Assembly (NCBI RefSeq): GCF_014863545.1
Contig: NZ_CP062260.1
Span: 4,667,501-4,731,500, forward strand
Source of the DNA: Paenibacillus sp. JNUCC32
Lineage (GTDB): Bacteria > Bacillota > Bacilli > Paenibacillales > Paenibacillaceae
Direction of reading: 5' to 3'
Length of the DNA stretch: 64,000 nucleotides
Shown: positions 36,157-45,570 of the stretch, piece after piece
Layout: every line of letters begins with the position of its first letter
Numbering within the stretch: position 1 is the stretch's first letter
The notes under the pieces: model-generated
What the model was told of the DNA's origin: nothing
Seen by the model: the letters and a program-made list of their open reading frames with translations, nothing else
Databases searched by the model: none
Position numbers and translations under genes: made by a program

Positions 36157-37473
36157 ATGTCAACCTCAAGAAATCGTTCCGAAGCCCTGTATCAAGAAGC
36201 GCTGCAGCATATCGTAGGCGGCGTAAACAGCCCCTCCCGTTCGTTTAAAGCCGTAGGCGGCGGTGCCCCCGTCTTCATGAAACGCGCAAGCGGAGCCCAC
36301 TTCTGGGACGAGGACGGCAACCGATATATCGATTACTTGGCGGCTTACGGCCCGATCATTACCGGACACGCCCATCCGCATATTACGGCGGCGATCACGG
36401 CGGCTGCCCAAAACGGCACCCTATACGGAACGCCGACGGAGCTTGAAATTACCTTGGCCAAAATGCTGAAGGAAGCCATCCCGTCCATGGACAAGGTACG
36501 TTTCGTCAATTCCGGCACCGAGGCCGTCATGACCACGATTCGGGTCGCCCGCGCTTACACCAAGCGCAACAAAATCATCAAGTTCGCCGGCTGCTACCAT
36601 GGCCACTCCGATCTGGTCCTCGTGGCTGCGGGCTCCGGGCCTTCCACGCTCGGCATTCCGGACAGCGCCGGCATCCCGGCCAGCATTGCCACGGAAGTCA
36701 TTACCGTTCCTTTCAACGATCTGGAAGGCCTGCGCGCTGCCCTCGAAGCATGGGGCGAAGATGTGGCCGCCGTGATGGTCGAGCCGATCGTCGGCAACTT
36801 CGGAATGGTCATGCCGAAGCCGGGATTCCTCGAAGGACTGTGCCAGATGACGCACGACAACGGGTCGCTGGTCATCTATGACGAGGTTATCAGCGCCTTC
36901 CGCTTCCATTACGGATCCACCCAAACCTATGCGGGTCTGGCCAATCACGAGGCGATTCAGCCGGATCTTACGGCTCTGGGCAAAATCATCGGCGGCGGAC
37001 TGCCAATCGGCGCTTACGGCGGCCGGAAGCACGTGATGGAGCAGGTTGCTCCGCTCGGCCCGGCTTATCAGGCGGGAACCATGGCTGGCAATCCGGCCTC
37101 CATCGCGGCCGGAATCGCCTGCTTGGAGGTATTGCAGGGCGAAGGCGTGTATGAGGAGATGGAGCGCTTGACCATCAAATTGACGGAAGGCCTGCAAGCG
37201 TCCGCAGACCGCCATGGCGTTCCGCTCACGATCAACCGCATCCGGGGCTCCTTCTCCACGCACTTCTGCGATCATCCGGTAACGAACTATGACGAAGCGC
37301 AGGATACCGACGGCGAAGCCTTTGCGGCCTTCTTCCGCCACATGCTGGACCGCGGCGTGAACCTGGCCCCTTCCAAATACGAAGCCTGGTTCATGACCAC
37401 GGCCCATACGGATGCGGACATCGAGGCAACGCTTGAGGCCGCGGAGGAATCTTTTAAGGCCATGAAGAATTAA
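36157..37473 (+). CDS. hemL: Glutamate-1-semialdehyde 2,1-aminomutase
   Basis: This 438-residue cytosolic enzyme moves the amino group of glutamate-1-semialdehyde to give 5-aminolevulinate, the precursor of haem. It belongs to the class III aminotransferases. The PLP-binding lysine is Lys276 in [16 protein letters not shown], and the Asp of VIYDEVIS (about 242) contacts the PLP nitrogen. It starts with [21 protein letters not shown], typical of HemL. The ATG at 36157 follows AAAGGAAG, and an ATG eight codons earlier has no ribosome binding site. No other haem gene is nearby, so this may be the second copy, like GsaB of Bacillus, rather than the hem-operon copy. Confidence 0.95.
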   Translation: MSTSRNRSEALYQEALQHIVGGVNSPSRSFKAVGGGAPVFMKRASGAHFWDEDGNRYIDYLAAYGPIITGHAHPHITAAITAAAQNGTLYGTPTELEITLAKMLKEAIPSMDKVRFVNSGTEAVMTTIRVARAYTKRNKIIKFAGCYHGHSDLVLVAAGSGPSTLGIPDSAGIPASIATEVITVPFNDLEGLRAALEAWGEDVAAVMVEPIVGNFGMVMPKPGFLEGLCQMTHDNGSLVIYDEVISAFRFHYGSTQTYAGLANHEAIQPDLTALGKIIGGGLPIGAYGGRKHVMEQVAPLGPAYQAGTMAGNPASIAAGIACLEVLQGEGVYEEMERLTIKLTEGLQASADRHGVPLTINRIRGSFSTHFCDHPVTNYDEAQDTDGEAFAAFFRHMLDRGVNLAPSKYEAWFMTTAHTDADIEATLEAAEESFKAMKN

Positions 37474-37511
37474 CCTAGATAAATTCAAAGAACGCGAAAG
37501 GAGATTTCCTC

Positions 37512-37538
37512 ATGAAAAAGCTGTTGAACAAGTTATAA
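37512..37538 (+). CDS. Possible 8-codon leader peptide ORF
   Basis: ATG-AAA-AAG-CTG-TTG-AAC-AAG-TTA-TAA encodes MKKLLNKL. It has a good ribosome binding site (AAAGGAGA, about nine bases upstream), which is striking for such a short frame. It lies 108 bp before the aminoglycoside adenylyltransferase-like gene. It could be a regulatory leader peptide, or the remains of a degraded gene. No function can be assigned. Confidence 0.45.
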   Translation: MKKLLNKL

Positions 37539-37646
37539 CCTGCTCCACATCCATGCCATGCTTCTACGATCCGGATCCGTGGACCTCCTGACCTGTTCGA
37601 TTCGAATCGTCGGTAGTCCAAATACGAATACGGAGGCTACGAACAT

Positions 37647-38519
37647 ATGAGAAGCGAGCAAGAAATGATGGATTTGGTATTGGGCTATGCAGCCCGCGAT
37701 GAGCGGGTTCGGGCCGTGACCCTGGAAGGCTCCCGAACGAATCCCAACGTGCCTAAGGATATTTTTCAGGATTACGACATCAGCTTTCATGTTACGGATA
37801 TGGAGAGCTTTATCCAGGATCCAAACTGGATTGACGTCTTCGGGGAACGGTTGATTCTGCAGACGCCGGAAGATATGGACCTGTTCCCTCCCGACCTCGG
37901 AGGCTGGTTCTCATACCTGATGTTATTTACCGACGGGAACCGGATTGACATGACCTTGATCCCCATCGAGGAGAAGGAGAAATACTGCAAGGAAGACAAA
38001 CTGATCCAGATCTTAATGGATAAAGATCAAACCTTTCCCAAGGTTCCTTCTCCGTCCGACGAGGATTTCTGGGTACAGCGTCCGTCGGCGGCCTTTTTCG
38101 AGGATTGCTGCAACGAGTTCTGGTGGGTATCCACGTATGTCGCCAAAGGCTTGTGGCGGGAAGAAATCCTGTATGCCCAGGACCATCTTCACAACATCAT
38201 GCGTCCGATGCTGATGAAAATGCTGGAGTGGCAGGTGGGCACACAGACCGATTTCTCGCTCAGCGTGGGCAAGAACGGCAAGTACCTGAAAAACTATATG
38301 TCTGCGGACAGCTGGAACGAGCTGATGTCCACCTACCCTCGCGGAACCTACGAAGAGGTGTGGAAGGCGCTGTTTACGATGGGAGCGATGTTCCGCAGAA
38401 CCGCGCTGGATGTCGCCAAGCAGCTGGGCTTTGAATACGATATGGGGCAGGATCAGCGCGTAACGGGCTTCCTGCAGCATGTCCGGCAGCTGCCGGCGGA
38501 TGCGAGCGAGATCTACTAA
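37647..38519 (+). CDS. Aminoglycoside 6-adenylyltransferase family protein (AadK/ANT(6)-like)
   Basis: This 290-residue cytosolic protein matches the streptomycin adenylyltransferase family. The nucleotidyltransferase core has GSRTNP (residues 29-34) and the metal-binding pair in QDYDISFHV (about residues 41-49), with IDMTLIP supplying the third acidic residue. Length is normal for AadK of Bacillus subtilis. It would inactivate streptomycin by adding AMP at position 6. Activity on a drug is not assured, because chromosomal homologues are common in Bacillales. GGAGG lies ten bases ahead of the ATG. An 8-codon ORF and a CGATTCGAATCG palindrome (37598-37609) lie upstream. The gene shows no sign of recent transfer. 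Confidence 0.88.
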   Translation: MRSEQEMMDLVLGYAARDERVRAVTLEGSRTNPNVPKDIFQDYDISFHVTDMESFIQDPNWIDVFGERLILQTPEDMDLFPPDLGGWFSYLMLFTDGNRIDMTLIPIEEKEKYCKEDKLIQILMDKDQTFPKVPSPSDEDFWVQRPSAAFFEDCCNEFWWVSTYVAKGLWREEILYAQDHLHNIMRPMLMKMLEWQVGTQTDFSLSVGKNGKYLKNYMSADSWNELMSTYPRGTYEEVWKALFTMGAMFRRTALDVAKQLGFEYDMGQDQRVTGFLQHVRQLPADASEIY

Positions 38520-38552
38520 TCGATTCCACGGTCATCCCTATGAAACAGAAAC

Positions 38553-38583
38553 AACCCGCCCAAGGATAATCCTTGGGCGGGTT
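38553..38583. terminator. Bidirectional terminator between aadK-like gene and third transport cassette
   Basis: AACCCGCCCAAGG/CCTTGGGCGGGTT is a perfect 13-bp stem with a five-base loop. It serves the plus-strand adenylyltransferase gene and the minus-strand binding-protein gene. T-tracts on both sides are interrupted. Confidence 0.85.
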
Positions 38584-38634
38584 ATTCTATTACGTTTATT
38601 TACTAGATTCACGGGACATCAAATGGCCTCTTTC

Positions 38635-40083
38635 CTACTTCTGTTCGATCTTATCGAAGAAATTCTCCTGAACCAGCTTGGCCGTTTCGTCCAGCTGCTT
38701 CTTGGAATCCGTGCCTTCCTTCGAGAACGATTCCTGCACGACGTTGGACATCGCGGCATAATAATCCTGCGTGCCAAATTGCGCTTCAGGCTTTCCTTCC
38801 AACAGGCTGAAGAGCTGCGGATCGTATTCATAGACGTTGTCGTACTTATCGTAGATCGCCTTCACCTTCGCCGCATACTCCGAATCGTCGCTGAAATATT
38901 CCAGCGGCGTCGGCACAAAATATTTGCCCTCGGCTTTGCGGGCATTGATCGTATCTTCCACCGATTTCAGCGCATCATCCGTAAAATAATCAAACGTGAT
39001 ATAGCGGAATGCCATTTCCTGTTCTTCCTTCGTGGCATTCGGATTGATGACCAGATAGTTGCCGCCCAAAATGCCGTGGTGCGCTCCGCCTTTCTCCATC
39101 GCAGGCATCGGATACGCAAGCACGTCCTCAGGCTTCATGCCGCCCTCGTTCAATGCCGGCTGGATCACGTCAAATGCGCCTGCAATGACCATCGCCGTCC
39201 GTCCTTGCTGGAACGAGCTGACGGCATCGCCCCAGCCGAGGGCCCAGTCCTGCGGAATGGCGTTTGCTTCCCATCTCAGCTTCTTGTAGAAATCCAGCGC
39301 CTTCACGCCGGCTTCCGAGTTAAACACCGCTTTCACTTTGCCGTCCTCGTTCACTTCGATATCCCCGCCGGCTTCGAACAGGAAGTTGGTCCAGTTCCAG
39401 CCTGCCTCATTGCCCTTGCCCATCGGCGCGATTCCGGAGATGCCGGCCTTCGGGTCCGCAGCGCCTTTCGCCGTGTTGTACATGTCGTCCCATGTCCAAT
39501 CCATCGGCGGTACGGGCACGCCCTTCGCGTCCAGCAGCTTCTTGTTCACGATCGTAGACGTGATATAACCGTTCTGCGTGACGCCGTACACCTTGCCGTC
39601 CACGATGAATTGATCCTGCAGCACGGGATTCATGTCGTCCTTGTACTCCCATTCGTTCCAGAACTCCGTAATGTCGGCCACCCAGCCCCGCTCCACGAGC
39701 AGCTGTGCCTCCGTGGCCCAAGTGTTATAAAATGTCGGCGCTTCGTTCGAAGCCATCTTCACCCCAATTTCGTTGACGCTGTACTGCCAGTCGTCCTTCA
39801 CGATGGTCACGTTCGGATATTTCGCCTGGAAGCGGGCGATTTTATCATCCTCCTGCTGACGCAGCGTTGTATCATCCGGCAGCGGATAGTGAATCTTGAT
39901 CGTGATCTTTTGATCCGCGATATCCTCCTTCGGCTCCTCCGTTTGCGTCGTGGCCGTCCCGCCCGAATTGGCGGTCCCTCCCTCTGTATTCGTGACCTCC
40001 GGCGCTGCTTTGCCGCCGCCGCATGCGGCGAGCAAGGAGCTGAACAGCATAAGGCAGATCAGTAATGCTGGGAACTTGCGCAT
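38635..40083 (-). CDS. Family 1 extracellular solute-binding lipoprotein
   Basis: This 482-residue protein has a lipoprotein signal with lipobox LAAC, a Gly/Thr-rich tether and a maltose-binding-protein-like fold. It is the sugar receptor of the third importer. Unlike in the other two cassettes its gene comes last, after both permeases. The ATG at 40083 has GGGGAG five bases upstream, and the longer frame to 40146 has none. The gap to the preceding permease gene (131 bp) could allow separate transcription. The substrate is not known. Confidence 0.92.
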   Translation of the reverse strand: MRKFPALLICLMLFSSLLAACGGGKAAPEVTNTEGGTANSGGTATTQTEEPKEDIADQKITIKIHYPLPDDTTLRQQEDDKIARFQAKYPNVTIVKDDWQYSVNEIGVKMASNEAPTFYNTWATEAQLLVERGWVADITEFWNEWEYKDDMNPVLQDQFIVDGKVYGVTQNGYITSTIVNKKLLDAKGVPVPPMDWTWDDMYNTAKGAADPKAGISGIAPMGKGNEAGWNWTNFLFEAGGDIEVNEDGKVKAVFNSEAGVKALDFYKKLRWEANAIPQDWALGWGDAVSSFQQGRTAMVIAGAFDVIQPALNEGGMKPEDVLAYPMPAMEKGGAHHGILGGNYLVINPNATKEEQEMAFRYITFDYFTDDALKSVEDTINARKAEGKYFVPTPLEYFSDDSEYAAKVKAIYDKYDNVYEYDPQLFSLLEGKPEAQFGTQDYYAAMSNVVQESFSKEGTDSKKQLDETAKLVQENFFDKIEQK

Positions 40084-40214
40084 GGATACTCCCCTTTTCC
40101 TTATTGAAATAATGATGTCCTTTCCTCTCTCCATCATAAAAGCCAAATCCGGAAAGGACGATGTGCATTCATATGACGATCGTGTGCAGGGCTACGATGT
40201 GTACCGCTACTGCC

Positions 40215-41081
40215 CTACCCTTTGACGGCCGAGAGGCTGACGCTGCGCATGATGAATTTCTGGAACGCCAGAAATACGAAGATCGGCGGCACCATCACCA
40301 TGAACAGGATCGAAAATTTAACGCTGCTGTCCAGGCTCCTTGCGTTGATGACATACTTGTAAATGGCCGTAGCCAGCGTATATTTGTCCTGGGTCTGCAT
40401 GACGAGCGACGGCCAGAACCAGTCGTTCCATGCCGTGGAGAATGTAAAAATCGCCAGCGTCGCGAAGATCGGAACGGATAGCGGTATGGCGATCCGCAGG
40501 AAGCTGCTCATCTCCGAAGCGCCGTCGATGCGCGCCGCCTCGAAGATCTCCGGGTGAATGCCGTCGAAGAAGTTTTTGATCAGCAGGAAGAAGTACGCGT
40601 TCGCTCCGGCCGGCAGCCAGAAGGCCCAATAGGAATTCAGCAGGCCGAGCTCCTTCAAATTGACGAAATTCGGAATCATGTAACTCGACGCCGGAATGAA
40701 CAAGGTCATCAGAATGAAGAAATAGATGGCCCGATGATACGGAACCCTGATGCGGGAAATGCTGAATGCCGCCATGCCCAGCACCAGAATCGTGACCAAC
40801 AGATTACCGCCGAAAATCAGCAGCGTATTCTTCAGAAACATCGGCAGATCGATGTATGCCCACCCCTTCGGGAAGTTCTCCCAATGCCATTCCGACGGGA
40901 AAAAGCGCGGCGGAAACGTGTTGATTTCCTGATTGCTCTTCAATCCGTTGAACATCGTCATGCCGATCGGGTACAGCATCGTGAAGGTCATCACGGCAAT
41001 GCACAGCACCATAAATCCGTAAACCGCCTTATTCCACGGTTTTCTCAAATCCGAAGCGGACAGAATGCCTCTCTCTTTCAT
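40215..41081 (-). CDS. Carbohydrate ABC transporter permease (MalG/AraQ type)
   Basis: This 288-residue protein has six predicted membrane segments and the EAA loop FEAARIDGASEMSSFLRIAIP. It is the second permease of the third importer and ends in SVSLSAVKG. GGAGGAG precedes the ATG, which lies a single base after the stop of the first permease, so the two are translationally coupled. Confidence 0.93.
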   Translation of the reverse strand: MKERGILSASDLRKPWNKAVYGFMVLCIAVMTFTMLYPIGMTMFNGLKSNQEINTFPPRFFPSEWHWENFPKGWAYIDLPMFLKNTLLIFGGNLLVTILVLGMAAFSISRIRVPYHRAIYFFILMTLFIPASSYMIPNFVNLKELGLLNSYWAFWLPAGANAYFFLLIKNFFDGIHPEIFEAARIDGASEMSSFLRIAIPLSVPIFATLAIFTFSTAWNDWFWPSLVMQTQDKYTLATAIYKYVINARSLDSSVKFSILFMVMVPPIFVFLAFQKFIMRSVSLSAVKG

Positions 41082-41082
41082 C

Positions 41083-42018
41083 CTAGTACTCCTCCCTGTT
41101 CATCTTGAATTGCAGGATGCCCAGCAAACTCAGCACAAGGAACATCAAGATGCCCATCGCGGTTCCGGCCCCGTAATCCAGTTGGTTAAACGCATATTTT
41201 ACGGTCAGGAGCGCATAGGTGAGCGTGGCCTTGTTCGGTCCGCCGTCCAGCATCGCCAGCTGCGATTGATACGCCTGTGACGTGCCGATCAGCTGCAGAA
41301 TCAGCATGAGCACAATCAGATTGCGCATCGAGGGAAGCGTGATGTATTTAATCCGGGCCCACACGCCGGCACCGTCGATTTCGGCGGCTTCATACCAATC
41401 CTTCGGTATGCTCAGTACTCCGGCCAGATAGATCAGCATCGCCGAGCCGAATTGCTGCCATGTCTCCATGACGACCAGCGACACCATCGAGAAGCGGCTA
41501 TCCGATATGAACGATACCGGCTCTGCCCCGAAGAAGCCGAACAACGCATTGACCGGACCCACCGGATCGTACATCCATCGCCACATGCCGTAGAGCACGA
41601 CCCCGGGCACGACAAACGGGAGATAAGCGGCAATCCGGGCGAACCCTTGGAACAGCTTCAGCTCCGAGATGGCAATGGATGCGGCGATGGGCACCCAGAA
41701 GCCGATGACAAGCGTTAACAGCATGAAAAACAACGTATTTCTGACCGATAGCAGCAGGTCGGGATTGCTCAGAACGTTGGCGTAATTATCCAAACCGACG
41801 AAGGTATTGCCTTTTACGAAATCGATATGAAAAAAGCTGTAAAAGATCCCTTTGAAAATCGGCACCCATAAAAAGACGATAAAGATCGCTATGGCTGGGA
41901 CAAGGAACAAATACCCCCATACATACTTCCTCCACAGCGGCTTGCGCTTATGCTCCTTCCGGGCGCGGCGGCCGGGCTCGATCAGAGCCTGGCCTTGTGA
42001 CATGATCGTTTCTTCCAT
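41083..42018 (-). CDS. Carbohydrate ABC transporter permease (MalF/UgpA type)
   Basis: This 311-residue protein has six predicted membrane segments and the EAA loop YEAAEIDGAGVWARIKYITLP. It is the first permease of the third importer. GAGGGAG precedes the ATG. A gap of 97 bp separates it from the response regulator gene, and a weak promoter (TTCGAA, 16 bases, TACAAT) may start the transport genes there. As in the other cassettes no ATPase gene is present. Confidence 0.92.
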   Translation of the reverse strand: MEETIMSQGQALIEPGRRARKEHKRKPLWRKYVWGYLFLVPAIAIFIVFLWVPIFKGIFYSFFHIDFVKGNTFVGLDNYANVLSNPDLLLSVRNTLFFMLLTLVIGFWVPIAASIAISELKLFQGFARIAAYLPFVVPGVVLYGMWRWMYDPVGPVNALFGFFGAEPVSFISDSRFSMVSLVVMETWQQFGSAMLIYLAGVLSIPKDWYEAAEIDGAGVWARIKYITLPSMRNLIVLMLILQLIGTSQAYQSQLAMLDGGPNKATLTYALLTVKYAFNQLDYGAGTAMGILMFLVLSLLGILQFKMNREEY

Positions 42019-42115
42019 CCGACTCCCTCATTCCTTTATTCAATGTCTAGCTTTTATTGTAAAAAAGCCGGGGAGCCTTCGAACATGTCTAAAACTATGT
42101 GAAGTATGACGGATC

Positions 42116-43435
42116 TTACTTCTTTAGCTCGCTTGGGCTGACGCCGTAGTATTTTTTGAAGATTTTGCTGAAATGTTCCGGGGATTCATAGCCCACCCGC
42201 TCGGCTATCTCGTACCGGCGGAGATCCGTGTTCAGGATCAATGCCCTGCTCTCCTCCATTCGCAGCTTCACCACATACTCCCATAGGCTGCTGCCGGTAT
42301 ATTTTTTGAACAGGTAACTCAAATAGTTGGGGCTCACGTGATTGTTCTTCGCTACATCGTGAATGGTCAATCCCTTCTGGCGGTAATGCTCATCGATATA
42401 TTGCCTCGTATTCTCCACGATCCGGTTGCTCTGGCTCGAAAGCACCTCCTGCGACGTCTCCTGGGCATAATTGTGCCAATTGAAATCCCCGTAATAAAAG
42501 ACATGGAAATCATGCAGCTGCTCGCTCCACAGCATCGCTTTGTCCGCCTGGCGGCTGAGCACGCTCAAAAATTCCCGGCCCCTCAATATTTGGCTGATGC
42601 CCACGGTACAGCTCCATTTCAGGTGCAGCTCCACATGGTGGTGCAGACTCCGGCCGATCATCTCCAGGTGATGGATTTTCCCGCTGGCGTTCTCCTCCAT
42701 TTCCTGCTCGCTCCATTGAAGGATGATGTTGACGTCCCGTTTCGGCGAATAGAACACTAAGGTGTGCGGCTCCTGCTCCAGCAGCTCCTTGGCGATATTC
42801 AGCGCGGCATATTGAATCAGGTTTATATCATGACTGGAAAAAGAAGCGCTGCGCTCTTCCGCCAAGCCCAGTTTCATTTTGATAACGGCAAAATAGGGGC
42901 CGACCAGGCCCAGCTCCGACTCGTCGGGACCAGCAGTGGCCGATGGATCCGGCTCCATGGAGAGCCGCTCGTTCAGCCGCTCTATTCTTTCGGACGGCGG
43001 CTCCTCCATCCGGAAATGCTCATTATCGGCCATGAGAAGCGGCTCGACCTGGGGCGCCGGCCGGTCCATCTTGAGCAGCACGCTGCGTACCGAATCCAGA
43101 AACTGCTCGCTGTTCAGCGGTTTGATCAAATAATCCTTGGCTCCGAGCTGAAGCGCCCGCTGCGCGTATTGAAATGTTTCATGGGCTGAAATAATGATCG
43201 TCTGTACCCAAGGCTTCACGATCTTCGCCTGCTGCATCAGCTCAATGCCGTTCATCTCGCCCATCTGGATATCGGTGACCAGCAGGTCGATGTCCCCCAT
43301 CCGTATGTAGTCCAGCGCTTCCTGCCCGCTGTAAGCCGTGGTTATGCCATCGATGGCAAGGCCCGAGGACGTTAACAGCCCTGCCAAGCCCTTGCATATC
43401 AAAGGTTCGTCATCTACCACCAAAATGTTGTACAT
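42116..43435 (-). CDS. AraC-family response regulator (YesN type)
   Basis: This 439-residue protein has a receiver domain (Asp55 in LLVTDIQMG) and a C-terminal AraC DNA-binding domain (YESPEHFSKIFKKYYGVSPSE). It is about 70 residues shorter than the other regulators here because its middle region is smaller. It is coupled to the kinase gene (stop and start overlap as TGATG) and should control the transport genes just downstream. Confidence 0.93.
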   Translation of the reverse strand: MYNILVVDDEPLICKGLAGLLTSSGLAIDGITTAYSGQEALDYIRMGDIDLLVTDIQMGEMNGIELMQQAKIVKPWVQTIIISAHETFQYAQRALQLGAKDYLIKPLNSEQFLDSVRSVLLKMDRPAPQVEPLLMADNEHFRMEEPPSERIERLNERLSMEPDPSATAGPDESELGLVGPYFAVIKMKLGLAEERSASFSSHDINLIQYAALNIAKELLEQEPHTLVFYSPKRDVNIILQWSEQEMEENASGKIHHLEMIGRSLHHHVELHLKWSCTVGISQILRGREFLSVLSRQADKAMLWSEQLHDFHVFYYGDFNWHNYAQETSQEVLSSQSNRIVENTRQYIDEHYRQKGLTIHDVAKNNHVSPNYLSYLFKKYTGSSLWEYVVKLRMEESRALILNTDLRRYEIAERVGYESPEHFSKIFKKYYGVSPSELKK

Positions 43436-45267
43436 CAGGAAACCTCCTGTCCGGTTGCTGTAATGGTTGCTGCTTCTGTTCGCGGTATCGTGATCGTCAC
43501 GCGGGTTCCCCCTTCTTCCCCGGGTTCATACTGCAGCCCGTAGCGGCTGCCGAAATGCAGCCGGATCCGCTCCTGGATATTGCGGATGCCGTAGCCCAGC
43601 GAATGATCGGGTGCATCATCATGGAGCAGCCGGTGAATGGATTCGTAGTTCACGGGGCGGAAGCCGTTATCCTCAATGACGATCCGGCATCGATCACCCT
43701 CCAGATGACCCGATACGCGGATCATTCCGTCCTCGCCCATATTTTTAATGCCATGAATGATCGCGTTCTCCAGCAGCGGCTGGAGCGTGATCTTCGGCAC
43801 ATGATTCGCCAGCAATGCCTCGGGAACGTCCCATCGGATCGTAAACTGATAATCATAACGGTTCAGCTGGAGATTCATATAAGCCCCCGCATGCTCAAGC
43901 TCTTCCCCAAGCGTGATAAGATCCCGGCCCCGGCTGAGACTGATCTTCATCAATTTGGATAAATCCTTGATCATTTCGGCGGACTCGGTATTGCCCTCCA
44001 TCGTGCTCTTCCAGTAAATGCTCTCCAGGGTGTTGTACAGCAAGTGGGGATTGATCTGCTGATAGAGCAGCTGCAGCTGCGCTTCCTTCTGCTTCAAATC
44101 CATATTGTATTTGTAATGGATCAGGTCATTCAGTCGGCGGGCCATGTCATAGATCGTGGAGATCAGGACGCTGACTTCGTCTTTTCTGCGCCGATAAGGA
44201 GTTTCCGGCACGACGTTTCCCGGTTCGTACCTCCTCACGAAATGCGCCAGCTTCTGGAGCGGCGTCATCAGCGACTGCCAGAAGTAAAAGACGATAATGA
44301 GGCCCACGGCAAAATAAGCGACGGAAATGACCTGTATGACGCGCTTCATCTCGCTTTGCTGGGCAAGCAGCGTTTTGACGGGCACCTTGTAGACCAGCTT
44401 CTGCTGGAGCACGTAATTGTAATCGATGACATAGATGAAATCCGACGTGATCACGTCCATGACGCCGATCGTGGAATGGCCCGGATCCGCTTCGGGCGGC
44501 AATTCCAGCTTGCCCGCCATGCCCTGTACCGACGAGGTCAGGATATTATCGTCCCAATCCGTAAAATACAGCTCCCCATCGGGAATCGAGACCGTCGATA
44601 ACGACTCGCCGATCCGCGCGTCCAAATTGGTGACCAGCAGTACGCCGATGGTACCGCCCCGATAGATATTGTTAACGGCCCGCACATAGCTTAAAGTCTC
44701 TTGATCCTGTCGTCCTTGCACCGGCGGCGACAGATTGGCCATGCGCTTCAGGTACCCGTTCCCCTTCATCGCCACGGCTTCATCGAACCAAGCGGGCTTC
44801 TCCTTCTCGTCGGAGAAAAAATATACCCCTGCTTTTCTGCGGTCTGGGTAATACGGGGCAAAGAAGTAGCTGTTGTCCGGGTCGTACACATAAAGCGAGT
44901 AATAGACCGGTTCACGCTCATCCGTCTCTTGGGAGAAGGAAATCAGCATCTTTTCGAGCCGCTCGTAATTTTTGACGCGTTCCAGTACGGTAACCTCGGC
45001 AAAAGGATCCAGCTGCTGGATCTGCGAGTTCTGGATGACCGTGGAGGTTACTTTGTTGACGGTTTCAATGTCCCGGTTAATCAGCTTGAAATTTTGTTTG
45101 TTCAGTTCGATATAAGCATTAGTCACATGGCGCTTCAGGATTTGCCCGGCCATGGAATTCCCGTAGGCGTTCAGCCCGAATAACGGAATGACCAGCACCA
45201 GGAACAGCAGAATCATCTGCTGTTTGATGTTCATGCGGCCCAGCGGATTTTTGAAGCGGTTCTTCAT
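43435..45267 (-). CDS. YesM-type sensor histidine kinase
   Basis: This 610-residue kinase has a first membrane segment at about 16-37, an extracellular sensor region (about 40-305), a second segment (about 312-332), a HAMP-like linker and a His_kinase domain with His408 in QINPHLLYNTLES. HATPase motifs LLENAIIHG and EDNGFRP follow. The usual Gly-x-Gly of the ATP lid (DxGxG) is replaced by NGFRP, a mild deviation. The ATG at 45267 is preceded by GGAGGTGCAAGGG. An ATG 13 codons earlier (45306) is less likely. Confidence 0.9.
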   Translation of the reverse strand: MKNRFKNPLGRMNIKQQMILLFLVLVIPLFGLNAYGNSMAGQILKRHVTNAYIELNKQNFKLINRDIETVNKVTSTVIQNSQIQQLDPFAEVTVLERVKNYERLEKMLISFSQETDEREPVYYSLYVYDPDNSYFFAPYYPDRRKAGVYFFSDEKEKPAWFDEAVAMKGNGYLKRMANLSPPVQGRQDQETLSYVRAVNNIYRGGTIGVLLVTNLDARIGESLSTVSIPDGELYFTDWDDNILTSSVQGMAGKLELPPEADPGHSTIGVMDVITSDFIYVIDYNYVLQQKLVYKVPVKTLLAQQSEMKRVIQVISVAYFAVGLIIVFYFWQSLMTPLQKLAHFVRRYEPGNVVPETPYRRRKDEVSVLISTIYDMARRLNDLIHYKYNMDLKQKEAQLQLLYQQINPHLLYNTLESIYWKSTMEGNTESAEMIKDLSKLMKISLSRGRDLITLGEELEHAGAYMNLQLNRYDYQFTIRWDVPEALLANHVPKITLQPLLENAIIHGIKNMGEDGMIRVSGHLEGDRCRIVIEDNGFRPVNYESIHRLLHDDAPDHSLGYGIRNIQERIRLHFGSRYGLQYEPGEEGGTRVTITIPRTEAATITATGQEVS

Positions 45268-45506
45268 CGGCCCTTGCACCTCCGGCTTTCTCAAGCATAG
45301 CAACAATCCAGCGGGATCTGCGTAGTCATTTCTACGGAAATAATGCGCATTTTTACGATTAGGCAGGATGCCCTAAGTGGATGTATTAGCCCTGCGGCTG
45401 GCGATTTCCTGCAAAAGGGGCAGGAGCGTCTGGCGGGAGTCGATCTGTCGAGGTATGAGGGAGTATTGACCGCCCGTCTTCCACGCTATCTACCCTCAAA
45501 ATGGAA

Positions 45507-45553
45507 TAACACCCGCATGCGCGATCCTCATCGGATTGAACATGCGGGTGTTA
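45507..45553 (-). terminator. Terminator of the SLC13-type transporter gene
   Basis: TAACACCCGCATG (45507-45519) and CATGCGGGTGTTA (45541-45553) form a perfect 13-bp stem. A T-rich stretch follows on the minus strand. It lies 17 bp past the stop codon. Confidence 0.88.
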
Positions 45554-45570
45554 GGTGGCGGTTCCCTTTT

